Origin: Sthenelais limicola
Lineage: Eukaryota > Annelida > Polychaeta > Phyllodocida > Sigalionidae
Direction of reading: 5' to 3'
NCBI GenBank assembly: GCA_942159475.1
Contig: OW804097.1
Coordinates: forward strand, 7,159,685-7,223,684
DNA: 64,000 nucleotides
Part shown: positions 49,691 to 60,100 of the stretch, piece after piece
Position numbering within the stretch: the first letter of the stretch is position 1
How the letters are laid out: each line of letters begins with the position of its first letter
Notes under the pieces: model-generated
Database searches by the model: none
What the model saw: the letters and a program-made list of their open reading frames with translations, nothing else
What the model was told of the DNA's origin: nothing
Made by a program: the position numbers and the translations under genes

Positions 49691-49784
49691 TTTTTGGTGT
49701 TATTACAACTTAGAAAGAATTAAAAACAATTGAATCAAATGTAATCATTTAAGTCCTAAATCAATTATTTATAGGTTGGCGGCC

Positions 49785-50030
49785 ACACACCCCCCCCCCC
49801 TCTCTCTCTGAATAGAGAGGGAGAGAGAGGGGGGCATAGGGAAGAGGGGTCACAGAGGAGGGAGGAAGGAGAGAGAAAATAGAGAGTGGGTATGAGAGAT
49901 ATAAGAGAAAGAGAGGAAGAAATGAGAAAAAAGTGGGAGAGGAGAGAGGTGTAGGAGAAGAGAGAGGGGTGTAGGAGGAGATAAGAGGGAGACAAAGGGT
50001 GAGCGGGAAAGAAGGAGAGAAAGTGAATTG
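49785..50030. repeat. purine-rich tract
   Basis: A C-run (49789-49800) and CT microsatellite followed by about 230 bp of GAGAGA/GGGAGA-type purine sequence. Frames on the minus strand are composition artefacts. Confidence 0.85.
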
Positions 50031-50580
50031 AGACAAATAAAGAATCCCATGGATTTTCGCTTGTCCCTCACTCGATCAAGGCATAGGGTTCATGTCCTCT
50101 GCCCCAAATCGAACTTATTTTCAATGAAACGTTGTGTGCGAATTTACAATATTTAATTTGCCCTGTGTTAGTACTCGTAAGTGTGCACCAGCAATGGTAC
50201 TCGTCCACAGCCAAATGTACTCGTTATTTACGAGTACAAAGCCCTTACTACGATCCCTGTGATTCCAAAGATAAATGAAAAATATTCAGGCCTCTAGACC
50301 CTTTGGGAATCGTCTATTTGAGAGATTTAAAAGTATTAATTATTGCTAAATCGTAGGCGGTAATTGAATGGAAATATAAATGATATAATGCAAAATCTGG
50401 AGAAGTTCTCTGGTCAGTAAATATATCCAAACAATAGGGCCATATGGGAGCGTTATATCAAACCTTATACAACAACACATAGGCCGACATGTATACATAA
50501 TTATACAGGTAATGACATGTACACAAACTCTCTCAATTTTAGCAAATACAAATGTGATCTCACCCATTTCCACGATAGGA
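50031..50580. other. intergenic DNA, nothing recognised
   Basis: No gene or repeat boundary supported. Confidence 0.45.
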
Positions 50581-50589
50581 CGTTGAAGA

Positions 50590-51117
50590 GGGGGGGGAGG
50601 GGGGAGGGTGTAGGGGGAGGGGGGGAAGGTATCACAATATAGGTCGGGACGGGGGATTTACTCCCTGTTACCCATTCCCAATATATATATATATAAGAAA
50701 CTTTATTTCCATTTTGTTATACAGACAGTGATAAAAGTTTTCTGCATGGAAATCAGTTTTTGTTCTCTGTCCCAGACAGCTCTTCCGAACAAACCTTAAA
50801 TAGGGGAGGAAGAGCTGGGGAGGTAGACTCTTATATCGGTCATTCTCATCTCTCCTCTCCCTCTCCTCCCCTCTCTCTGTCCCTCAATCCCCCCTCTCTC
50901 TTTCTCTGTCCCTCCCTCCCTCTCCCTCCCCCTCTCTGTCCCTCAATCCCCCCTCTCTCTCTCTCTGTCCCTCCCTCCCTCTCCCTCCCCCTCTCTGTCC
51001 TCCATCCCCCCTCTCTCTCTCTGTCCCTTCCTCCCCCTCTCTTCACCTCCCTCCCCCTTTATGTCCCTCCCTCCCCCTGTCTGTCCCTCTCTCTGTCCCT
51101 CCGTCTTTCTCTCTGTT

Positions 51118-51163
<46 letters not shown>

Positions 51164-51165
51164 AA
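50590..51165. repeat. G-rich run, pyrimidine minisatellite and (CT)n
   Basis: A G-rich run (50590-50630), then from 50845 pyrimidine DNA with a CCCTCTCTGTCCCTC repeat, including a 60-bp segment duplicated at about 50875 and 50935, ending in a (CT)n run (51126-51162). Frames are artefacts. Confidence 0.85.
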
Positions 51166-52452
51166 AAACAATGTACCCGTCCACACATTACTCCTCAATG
51201 AATTCATAAATTCTTTTTAAAAATAATATTAAATCCTCAGTTCTCTGTAATGCAGACATACATATATATGTATGTGATTCGTTTGGTGTTAAAAACAAGT
51301 TTATAGGATGAATTGTCTTTCCTGCATAGATGTTATGGTACATGCCATTTAAAATGTATTTAAAATTTAAAAGGCTAGAATATAGCGCCAGGGTAAAGTT
51401 TTCTGACCATTTTGTCAAATATTTTCAACATATATTGTTCGCTTAGAATGCTCATTTACTTAGTTGGGACAGATGAATAATAATAATCATTTTTTAAAGA
51501 CATTAGGCCTACTACCCCGAAGTAGGCACCCTTAACCATGCTACGGCTCTGACTCTACAGTACAGAACTGTACTGTAGAGTCAACACAACAGTGTTATTA
51601 CAGGACCATTTTAGGGGGTCTAGGGGGACCGGTGCCCCCCAGGCCCCCCCCCCCCTGGTACCCGCCACTGCTCCATATTAAAAAATAATCCATCAAATTG
51701 TCGGATTCCTATAAGAAGTAGAAACAGAACTGCCTCTACAATCCAAGTGCCGAAGGCACTTGTAAAATTAAATCCGGCTCTGAATCGCCAGCCCCCGCAC
51801 TCCCTACACATATGTTGTTAGAGCTTGTTAGACTAGCTTTTGATGGATCACATTGAACGGAGCAAAACTGTGAACCTAACGTTTAGGAGCAACCTCTCTC
51901 GAGGTCAAAATAATCTGTTTCCTTATAGAATGGCCACAAAAGACACAAAACTTACCATCTCTCGCAGAAAATGACAATAATATCGACGTCGTCATGCTGC
52001 TATTCAAGCGATTATGAAACACCACTTCTGATTAGACAACATGCGAGTATGAGACACCGCTTCTGATTGGACCACTCACGTTGCAACACCGAACAGCCTA
52101 GATTTTTTGCGCTTTCCCGGGCTAACATTTCGGGACATATCCATACTGCTAGAGTCTAACGATTGTTAGGGATCTCGGCGGAACTTTCCATTCACTATGT
52201 TGCTGCAAAATTATTCAGGTCAAGTCAGGTCAAATAGAAATAAAGATACTATTAGAAAGGAGGGGTGTATGGGTGACTCTGATTTAATTGGCGAGAACAG
52301 TTGATACTTACACTGGAAAGAAAATGGCGTTTACCCTTGGAGTAGGCCTATCTGCGTTGGAAATCTGGTGTATCCGCACTCCACACTTTCTGCACTTGAA
52401 CAAGAAATTCAGCAAATACTTTTGAGACATTCCTCCTCTTCTTATGTGAAGC
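51166..52452. other. intergenic DNA with a perfect hairpin and C-runs
   Basis: No supported gene. Contains the hairpin at 51551-51582 and element-end-like GGGGG/CCCCC clusters at 51610-51660. Confidence 0.4.
51551..51582. repeat. perfect 15-bp hairpin
   Basis: GACTCTACAGTACAG, an AA loop, then its exact reverse complement. Confidence 0.9.
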
Positions 52453-52680
52453 AGGGGCGGATCCGGGGTCGGGGGTCGGGGGGGGGGGCGTTTTTGCCCT
52501 CCCCCAAATTGCCCTTTTTATCCGCCCCAAAGTGTCCTTTTCATCCGCCTAAAAGTGCCCTTCTTATCCACCCAAATGTGCCCTTTTTATCTGTCACCAA
52601 GTGCCCTTTTTTCCGTCCCAAAATGTCTTTTTTCCCGCCTCAAAGTGCCATTTTTTCCGTCCCAAAGGCCATGGCAGTCT
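52453..52680. repeat. hAT-like end and degenerate tandem repeat
   Basis: CAGGGGCGGATCCGGGG at 52453 resembles the element end at 11605, followed by G/C runs and about ten degenerate copies of an AAAGTGCCCTTTTTATCCGCCC unit, partially decayed. No matching opposite end was found. Confidence 0.4.
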
Positions 52681-52946
52681 ATGAGGATCACTGAACAGTC
52701 CATTTTTTCACGTTTTATAGAATAAAACCAATGGCTACTCCTACTGTCCCAAGATTTACTACACATATAATGCAGGTTACATACTGAAGGTTACAATAAA
52801 TCCAATTAGCATAAATATCAATGTAACCCCACAATCAACAATCAAACATTAATAATGATCTTAATTAACTTTCATAATTACTTATCGAGGAGGGATCTCA
52901 ATGACCCTCCCCCACTCTAGTCATTTACTCATTAGCGAACACCACC

Positions 52947-53776
52947 CCACCCCGCCAGGGGGGTACTTGAGTTCATAGTGTATACAGGTATGTTCTGCGG
53001 TAAAGGCCCCCCTTTTTCAGCCCCAGCCGCTCCCAAAGGCCCCTACTTTTTGCCTGAATCAGCTCCTGAAGTTCCCCTCTTTTCAGGCACCAAGCTCCCA
53101 AAGGTCAGCTCCTGAAGACCACATTTTTCAGGCTGTCAGCTCCCGAAGCTCAGCTTCCAAAGATGCCCCCATTAATAAGCATTCACATGCTTCTCTGACT
53201 TAAAGCAGAAAACACATGTCCAACAATAGGATAAAGCAGCATCCTGTATTTTCCTTATGACTGCCATCACACGATTTACAGCAGACACACTGCTGAGAAG
53301 AGTTAATCCCCTCTGATCTGGGCAGCCCATTTGATATATAGATTTAAAACAAACGTGAGAAATGCAATTAATACAAGCACAAATATGTGGAAGTCCCATG
53401 AGGGATAATTCAGAGTTATGCCAGCCATTCTTTTCTCTGTAACCAACCACACAGGATTTGCTAGAAAAGACAGTCAACAGCTTGTCTTCTACCCTTTCCA
53501 ATGGTGGACGAATTACAATAGATTAGATTACACAATTAAATAGATATTCAGTTTGCTTTCAAATAGCTGGAATATTATGTGTAAATGACCCTAGAATGCA
53601 CCATTTCACTCCTGGTTTTAAAAAGAAATTCAGGTGAGGGGGGTGGCATGCCCCCTACCCTGATAATCAGCTCCCGAAGGTCCCCTATTTTCATGTTAAC
53701 CAGCTCCCGAAGGTCCCCAATTTTTACCTGCCGTTGCACACCCCCGCCGACTTTCAACTCAAGTACCCCCCCACCC
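52947..53776. mobile_element. DNA element with GGGGGGTACTTGAGTT ends
   Basis: GGGGGGTACTTGAGTT at 52948 is matched by the inverted AACTCAAGTACCCCCC at about 53757-53772. Subterminal CAGCTCCCGAAGGTCCCC-type repeats (53020-53160 and 53665-53725) lie inside both ends. About 0.83 kb in total; it holds a Cys-rich frame on the minus strand but no transposase I recognise. Confidence 0.55.
53172..53501 (-). CDS. Cys-rich frame inside a DNA element (function unknown)
   Basis: A 109-codon frame with protein-like composition and about ten cysteines (ICACINCISHVC, SYCWTCVFC). It begins at a non-ATG codon and is enclosed by the inverted ends of the 52.95-53.78 kb element. The paired cysteines recall a zinc-binding region, but spacing does not match a family I can name. 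It could be a remnant of the element's own gene or a captured exon. Confidence 0.25.
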   Translation of the reverse strand: MERVEDKLLTVFSSKSCVVGYREKNGWHNSELSLMGLPHICACINCISHVCFKSIYQMGCPDQRGLTLLSSVSAVNRVMAVIRKIQDAALSYCWTCVFCFKSEKHVNAY

Positions 53777-53847
53777 CACCCCACCACCCCCACCCCCACC
53801 CCCCGTCCTTATGTTTCGCCTCTGGCTTGTCCTAGGAGGATCCGGCC

Positions 53848-53935
53848 TGGGGCCCGTTGCTCCGTTTCTCACTAACTATTTCCCCTTTGATAGTGTATGG
53901 GAAAATAGTTAGCGAGAAACGGAGCAACGGGCCCC
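53848..53935. mobile_element. 88-bp foldback MITE (GGGGCCCGTTGCTCC arms)
   Basis: Arms of about 37 bp (GGGGCCCGTTGCTCCGTTTC... and its inverted copy) with one or two mismatches flank a 14-bp loop. CAGGGGCCC-type ends are common in metazoan MITEs. Confidence 0.75.
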
Positions 53936-54210
53936 TGGAGGGCAGTGCAGGTCACTTGCTCCTGGTCTTGCCCCCGACCCAGGAAACTAGTCTATTTTCT
54001 ACAAGCTCTTAAATACAAAATTTACTAAAAATGTTCTCTTGAGTGGTAATTACTGGAGTATTTTCTTCATAGCTATACAGCTTAACCAATTATATTAAAT
54101 TCATTGTCAGGAGGACAATGTTAAATGAGTTGTTAACATTTGAAAGATGGCATTTGAACAGAAGTTGTTATTCTTCGAACACAGTGGAATACCAACCGAA
54201 TAATATCTTC

Positions 54211-54314
54211 CAGCTATCATCTCTAGCTATCAAAGACTCAGACACGGTTGCCAACTTCTTTCTCCTTTCATTGCAACTGTGTCTGAATCTTTGATAGCTA
54301 GAGATGTTAGCTGG
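54211..54314. repeat. hairpin with about 42-bp arms
   Basis: CAGCTATCATCTCTAGCTAT...GACACGGTTGC pairs with GCAACTGTGTC...GATAGCTAGAGATG.TAGCTG over about 42 bp with few mismatches, loop about 20 bp. Confidence 0.75.
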
Positions 54315-55660
54315 GAGCATTTTCCGACTGCTGAAAACCGACCCATGGGTCACTTTTTGATGAGAGTCACTTTTGATCTGACACCAGAAGCACGAGCAGA
54401 CCTTGGGGTGTCTAGTCCTAGCCTATAAAGTGGGAGATTCTGATGTTACTCCCACATGAAGTCAGATGGTGCAAAAAATGATGTGATGAGCTGCATGAGT
54501 ACAGTTGGGTAGACTCCTAGATGGCTGGTTATGTATGAAAGCAATGAAATAGATAATTGCCTAATATTTCCCAATATTCAAATATGATCTTTCAGGGGGG
54601 CTCCAACAACTCCTTGTAATACAAAGGGGTAATACAGGTTGTTCTAAACATTCTTCACAATCACAGTATGATCTTCATATCCAGCTGAAAACAAAGGCCA
54701 TGCATTTTGGTCTCGTACTAAAGACAAAAGTGTTTATCTCCTTTCCTACTCCTACATAGGTATTAGTCCCAGAACTCTTATTATTTTTTTTTTCCAAAAT
54801 GTTTGAGAAATGCTTCTTATAGAGGAAATGCTGGTGATTCCATCGATGCAAGTTATAAAAAAAATCTGATGTCGCTTTATCCTGCAGTTGAATTTTGACC
54901 CCCTGTTCTTTTCAGAAAAATTCCATGAATCCTTTTTTGATTGAACACTGGCATTTACCATTAAAGGAACCAAAGCGATCAATGATGAACAAATCATTTT
55001 ATTAATGTAACTGGGACTGCTATTCATCCGACAAACATTTAATTTGTTTGGCGTTCAATAATGTTGATGAACATAGAATAGATTAAAGAGAACTGAATGT
55101 TAAGCATACACAGCCTAAGAGTAAGAAGAAACACATGAGTAGGAAGGGCATCATGTAGAAGTTACAATAACAAGAGGAATGTAATTAATAATGATTACAA
55201 TGGTTGTGTATGCGAAATTCCCACTCACATGAGCATATTTCTATATAGTCTATAGTTTGTATCGTTTTTAATGTTATAGGGATCTACCCGTTATAGGTTG
55301 AACAAATAATTAATTATACATAACATATGTCATGCACAGCATTAATCATCATTGATCTTTGATTTCTCAACATGTTAACCTTATATTATGTTTCAAGTAT
55401 CTGTATCTACCAAAAGTATTTCCTTGAACTATCAGTATTTGATTTCATCACAGAATATTGTTCTTCCTTCTAGCTTTAGAAGATTTTTCACATACAACTA
55501 ATTTATCTGCCACTTTCTCAAACCAGTCACAGTGACAGGCCTGCTTGGCATTTCCCTAAAATGCAATAGTGTAGGATAACATTTTTCAATGTTGGTAATA
55601 ACTCAAAGAAACTTCTTTGGAGAGGTGACCATTTTTGACACCAATTGTTCAGACATTTCA
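54315..55660. other. 3' flank of the minus-strand gene
   Basis: AT-rich, no second gene supported. On the minus strand AATAAA lies at about 54995 and ATTAAA-type signals at about 55040 and 55270, any of which could end the transcript of the gene stopping at 55661. A 91-codon minus frame (54752-55027) looks random. Confidence 0.35.
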
Positions 55661-57157
55661 CTAAGGAGTAAGTCCCCATGCTTTAGCCACACCAACAAGC
55701 CAGCCCCTGTACTTGTGGAGTAAGGCAGGAGAACCAGACATTTCATTATAAGCTGCCAGTCCCTGGTAGATGGAGGAGGGCAGCAGATGGTAGAGCAGCC
55801 TGACCGGTGACAGGAGGAGGTGAGCCACGGTGGGTGAGAGGGCCGTTGTGTAGCAGGAGGCAGCCACACCATCAACAATGATGTTACCAGTTGTGGTGTG
55901 GGGGCAGTACATGCCCTGCTTCCACTCCATGCTCATGCTCTTCACTCTGGTGGGCTTCAGTTCAGTCTCTGTGAAAGATGTAAACACAATATCCCCAGGT
56001 CTGATGTGCTTTGCTGGAACCAGGTTACCCAGTGTACCAACATGGAGAAGATGACTGCCAGACAGAAATATCTCTTCACCAGTCTCCAGTTGAAGACCAA
56101 CACAACACATGCTGATGTTGGCATTGCCATGACTGAACATGATGACAGGGGAATACAGCAGGGAGCCAGAGTTATCACACACCAACACTTCATCACCAAC
56201 ACACAGTTGGGACATGGTCTTCTCTCCAGTCTTGGTGATGACCTTCCCTTCTCCACTGAAACATTCTCCAACTAATCGAAAAATTGTTTCAATCTCCTCA
56301 ACTTTCGCTGCCAATATTTCTTCTATTCTCTCTTCACTAAGATGTTCCTTATATCTTTCCTCACTAACAATATGTGTTCTCAAAAGTTTAGCTTGTTTAT
56401 TCAATCGACTTTTCAAGTTGTCAGGTGTTACTAATTTGTGGGCATCAAATATCCATCTCTGGAACTTTTCTCCAATCTCACTCTTGAGCTGTTCTTCAAT
56501 TTGAAGGGTAACATCATGTGGTTCATGTTCATGGAGCATCATGTGTCCTTCTTCCAGACTTGGGTGTTTCTTTGTCATAGCAAGTGTCCTCTCGCCCTGG
56601 ATCTGTTGTACCATAGTCATAAGTGTTTTGTGGTTGCTCGTCAGATATTCATATAATTCACGGTGATCATCAGATAAACTATCAGCTTCATCCTGATCTA
56701 ACTTTTTGTGCATATATTTCTCAATTCTACGGCAGACTTGGTCAATATCTGATTTCTCCACTGGCTTTTCCAATAACTCGGTATCAAGAAGTTTTCTTAG
56801 TTTTCCCAAGAATTCAGACTTCTGGAACAATTTCATGTTTAATTCATCATGTTTACTCTTTGCTGCTTCCAGCAGTTCATTAGAGTAAGGTCTTGTCCTT
56901 TGCTTGAGGTAGACCCCAATGATTGCCATGATCAGACAATGACGCTGGATTTCATCCTGGATTACAGACTTTGTGTAATTTTCAACTACAAGAAACCGAC
57001 GACCAGCTTTCTTCTGCACACAGTCATCAAAGTATCTGAACATTTTATTAGTGCTGTCCGTATCAAGGTAGTCGTATATGGTTGAATCATGATGAACCCT
57101 GTCACCATGCGTCCCCAGAAATGTACAGTAATCAAACGAATCTGCTCCAAACTCACT
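55661..57157 (-). CDS. last exon: end of GTPase, helical region and Hint domain
   Basis: Acceptor GATTTATAG; 498 codons to TAG at 55661. It starts with the G4-like FLGTHGD (618-621) and a GRRFLVVENY block in the place of the AIG1 G5 (RYHxFNN). About 240 helical residues follow (many E/K, for example KYMHKKLDQDEADSL). Then comes a Hint domain like that of Hedgehog C-termini: CFSGEGKV, VGDEVLVCDNSGSLLYSP, SGSHLLHV, RPGDIV, ASCY. A 40-residue tail ends the protein. A single long exon for helical linker plus Hint suggests the two were gained together. Confidence 0.9.
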   Translation of the reverse strand, partial: SEFGADSFDYCTFLGTHGDRVHHDSTIYDYLDTDSTNKMFRYFDDCVQKKAGRRFLVVENYTKSVIQDEIQRHCLIMAIIGVYLKQRTRPYSNELLEAAKSKHDELNMKLFQKSEFLGKLRKLLDTELLEKPVEKSDIDQVCRRIEKYMHKKLDQDEADSLSDDHRELYEYLTSNHKTLMTMVQQIQGERTLAMTKKHPSLEEGHMMLHEHEPHDVTLQIEEQLKSEIGEKFQRWIFDAHKLVTPDNLKSRLNKQAKLLRTHIVSEERYKEHLSEERIEEILAAKVEEIETIFRLVGECFSGEGKVITKTGEKTMSQLCVGDEVLVCDNSGSLLYSPVIMFSHGNANISMCCVGLQLETGEEIFLSGSHLLHVGTLGNLVPAKHIRPGDIVFTSFTETELKPTRVKSMSMEWKQGMYCPHTTTGNIIVDGVAASCYTTALSPTVAHLLLSPVRLLYHLLPSSIYQGLAAYNEMSGSPALLHKYRGWLVGVAKAWGLTP

Positions 57158-60100
57158 CTATAAATCAAATTGTGCATATTGTTAATTTTTTGTCGAGGAG
57201 ATCAATTTGTTTGTTTATGTTACATGTTTATTGCAATAAGTATGTTTTCCTTTTTTAACTCCTATTCATAGCACTTAATGTTGAAAAGTACATACCTCAA
57301 TTGATTTCATTGCCTGGTATTCTTCCCATGTGAACCTAGACACACTTGACTGCACATGAACAAACACATGGACTCCCTTTGGCATTTTATGAAGGATCTG
57401 TAATATTGAATAGTAACATCACAAACAAACTAATTTAATGGTTATGATTTCCATCTCCCTAATACTAACTATCAATAGCCATGTCAACCCTTTGAAAGCT
57501 GGCTAAATACCTAGTCAGCGGCAGTCATTGTTTAACTGAGTGTTGATGATCTAGTTTTTTACGTTCATTTTAGGCTTGAATTCCTTCTCCACTGTTCTTT
57601 TATAAACGACTGATCAACAGAAACTAAACCAGAATATAATTTTGTTTCTTAACTTTGCCCCATGGAAGAATATGATGAAGTGAATAAAACTGCCAATAAA
57701 AACCATATGACCCCTAGTTAGTTTTCACTTCAGGGAGCCCTGAACTCTATAACTGTTCACTACAGAGTTCTAAGGATGATATTCTTTTGCTTTACCTTGA
57801 CAAGTTAAAGGACGGAGGAGCTATGGTTTATAGACAATTATTCGCTGGAATTTGCATCCTGACAAGTTAAAATCTGACACATTAAAAATCTTCAAAGCTG
57901 TATAATTTTCAAAGAAGAAAATGTGATTCTGTCCGTCTGAAAACAATATCGTTTATCCACACTGACTTAATTGTAAACTTTGGTACTCTGTAAAACGAAA
58001 GAAAAATATGGAAATGATATTGGAGGGGATTTTCTTTTCAGCCAAACTTGTTCTTTCTAAAAACAAAGTAATATTGTAACTAAATTCTTTTTTCATCCAT
58101 AAGTTCCTTGAGCTCCTGTATGCTCCAGCAGTGCATATGACGGTGGCTTATCTCTTTTATGGTTTTATTTCTTTGTCAAAAAGATACAAATCAGGATGGT
58201 ATAAGATAGACACAATACCCAATAAGACACGAGAGATAAAGTTTTTATTTTGTTGTTTATTCATTCACAACCATACATGTTTCGGAGATGGGTTGTCTCC
58301 TTCTTCAGTGGTCAAAAGATACAAAATGAAGATAATGCCTTACCCCCAAAATGATAGAAGATAATGTACGTTCATCAGCATCTTCATCTGTGCCAAACAC
58401 TCCAGGTGTATCCATGATGTTAATTGTTGCACCACGAAAATTGAATGCAGCAACCTTTGTGCACTTAGTCTGTGTCTGTCTTCCAACTGATGAGTCAAAC
58501 TCATACCGTCCCAGTAGAGAGTTACCAGTGGCACTTTTACCCACTCCTGTTTTCCCAACCAGTACAACATTAATGGTTTCATCTTTCATGTGTTTTAGGT
58601 CATGAAGTGAAGGTAACACTTCAGGATCTAATGCCAGACGTTTTGTGCATTCAGTAAGCTGAAGATAAATGTCAAGATATTAACTATGAACTTGCCAATA
58701 TTCAAATGTATATCTGCGTGAGGTTTAAAGTAGAGCTGCTTATTATCCTTTCAAATAAATAATGAAATGTTTTTCTGCTAAAGCTAGATCTATATACCAG
58801 TATCAAATTATGGGTTAATTTATATATAATTTTAAGGTTTATCAGCAGAAACAAATTAAATTGTGCCAATCATTTTTTTTATATTGTTTGGTACATGTTT
58901 ATTAAAGAGTGTTAATAGAGCTTGTATGTGAGGACCACTGACAATTTGTAGATAAAGGAAAATATCTGGCTGCATAAATATTAGCACCAGTAATACTCAC
59001 AGACGACATAACTAACTGCTCTAAACAGTTGTCATCCACTGGATTTGCTGTAAGTAAAGCAGGTATCTTTGCTCTCGATCTCAAGGTTCCATTTTGAATA
59101 TGTGCTTCATATTCCTTCAGTTGGGATTTCACAGTTGAGTGAAGTCTTTCAAAAGCAGGCCATTCTAGCGGATCATTTTTGTTGGGTCTCTCAAACAGTG
59201 GGGTCTCCTTGAAAAGTGTCATTTCCTCTTCATGTTTGCATAAATTCACATAATTTCTGACAAATTTCTGCATTTCTTGTATCTTTGGTGAGTTTCTTGC
59301 TTCCAATTTAGTTTTTGTTTGCAGAATAATCTACAAAACAATATGTGAAGCAATGTAAGATACTGTAATTCAACTTACATGTATTAAGTTAACATGGGCC
59401 CTAACACAGTGTTTGAAAAACTACCAAAGTTTGCTTCTGAGCCATTTTGAACTTGAATTATCTCCGCACGTTTTAAAGCAACCTGCACTAGGCCCACACT
59501 TTGCTCCACTAGTAAAAGCTAACCAACCTCCACTAGGCCTTCAGGTTTTTTCCCAGTCTGCTCCTCCATAAATCTGATGGGATTAATCATTTTATCACTT
59601 TTTGGGTAAGTCAACGTCATATCCTTGGACCAGCATTTATTTGTTTCCTCTGATATTTGTTGCCAGGTTTGTCCAAAGAAAACTCCTGACCTGAATATAG
59701 TTAAATAGAAAATGAGGACTGAAGGCAGCAATACTAGCTTGAAAAATACGTTTATGATTCGATCAACATCAACCAATAGAGCAAATTGTCCTTAAGGTTG
59801 TATCAACCTTTTATTCAATATAGTTTAAAATAGTCTGAGTGTATTTTTCATGATCTGTAATGAGTAATATAGTGTACTAACATTGTCCTATCTGCATCAA
59901 TTTCGTTTTCAAAGATGTAATAAGCTTTCACACCAAAGATACCCTTGTTTTTGTGCATAGAATGTCCAAGTATTGTTCTTTTCTTCTTTAAATGGAAGAA
60001 AAGCAGCCAGTGAAACTAAGAGAAAGTTGAACAAAGTAACAATAGATCCTCTCGCCTCATGACCCAGCAGGAGAAGGAAATGATTTAGATCAGCGATAGT

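Noticed and set aside
55898..57085. Plus-strand frames over the last exon of the Hint gene
   Set aside because: They are antisense shadows of the minus-strand coding exon.
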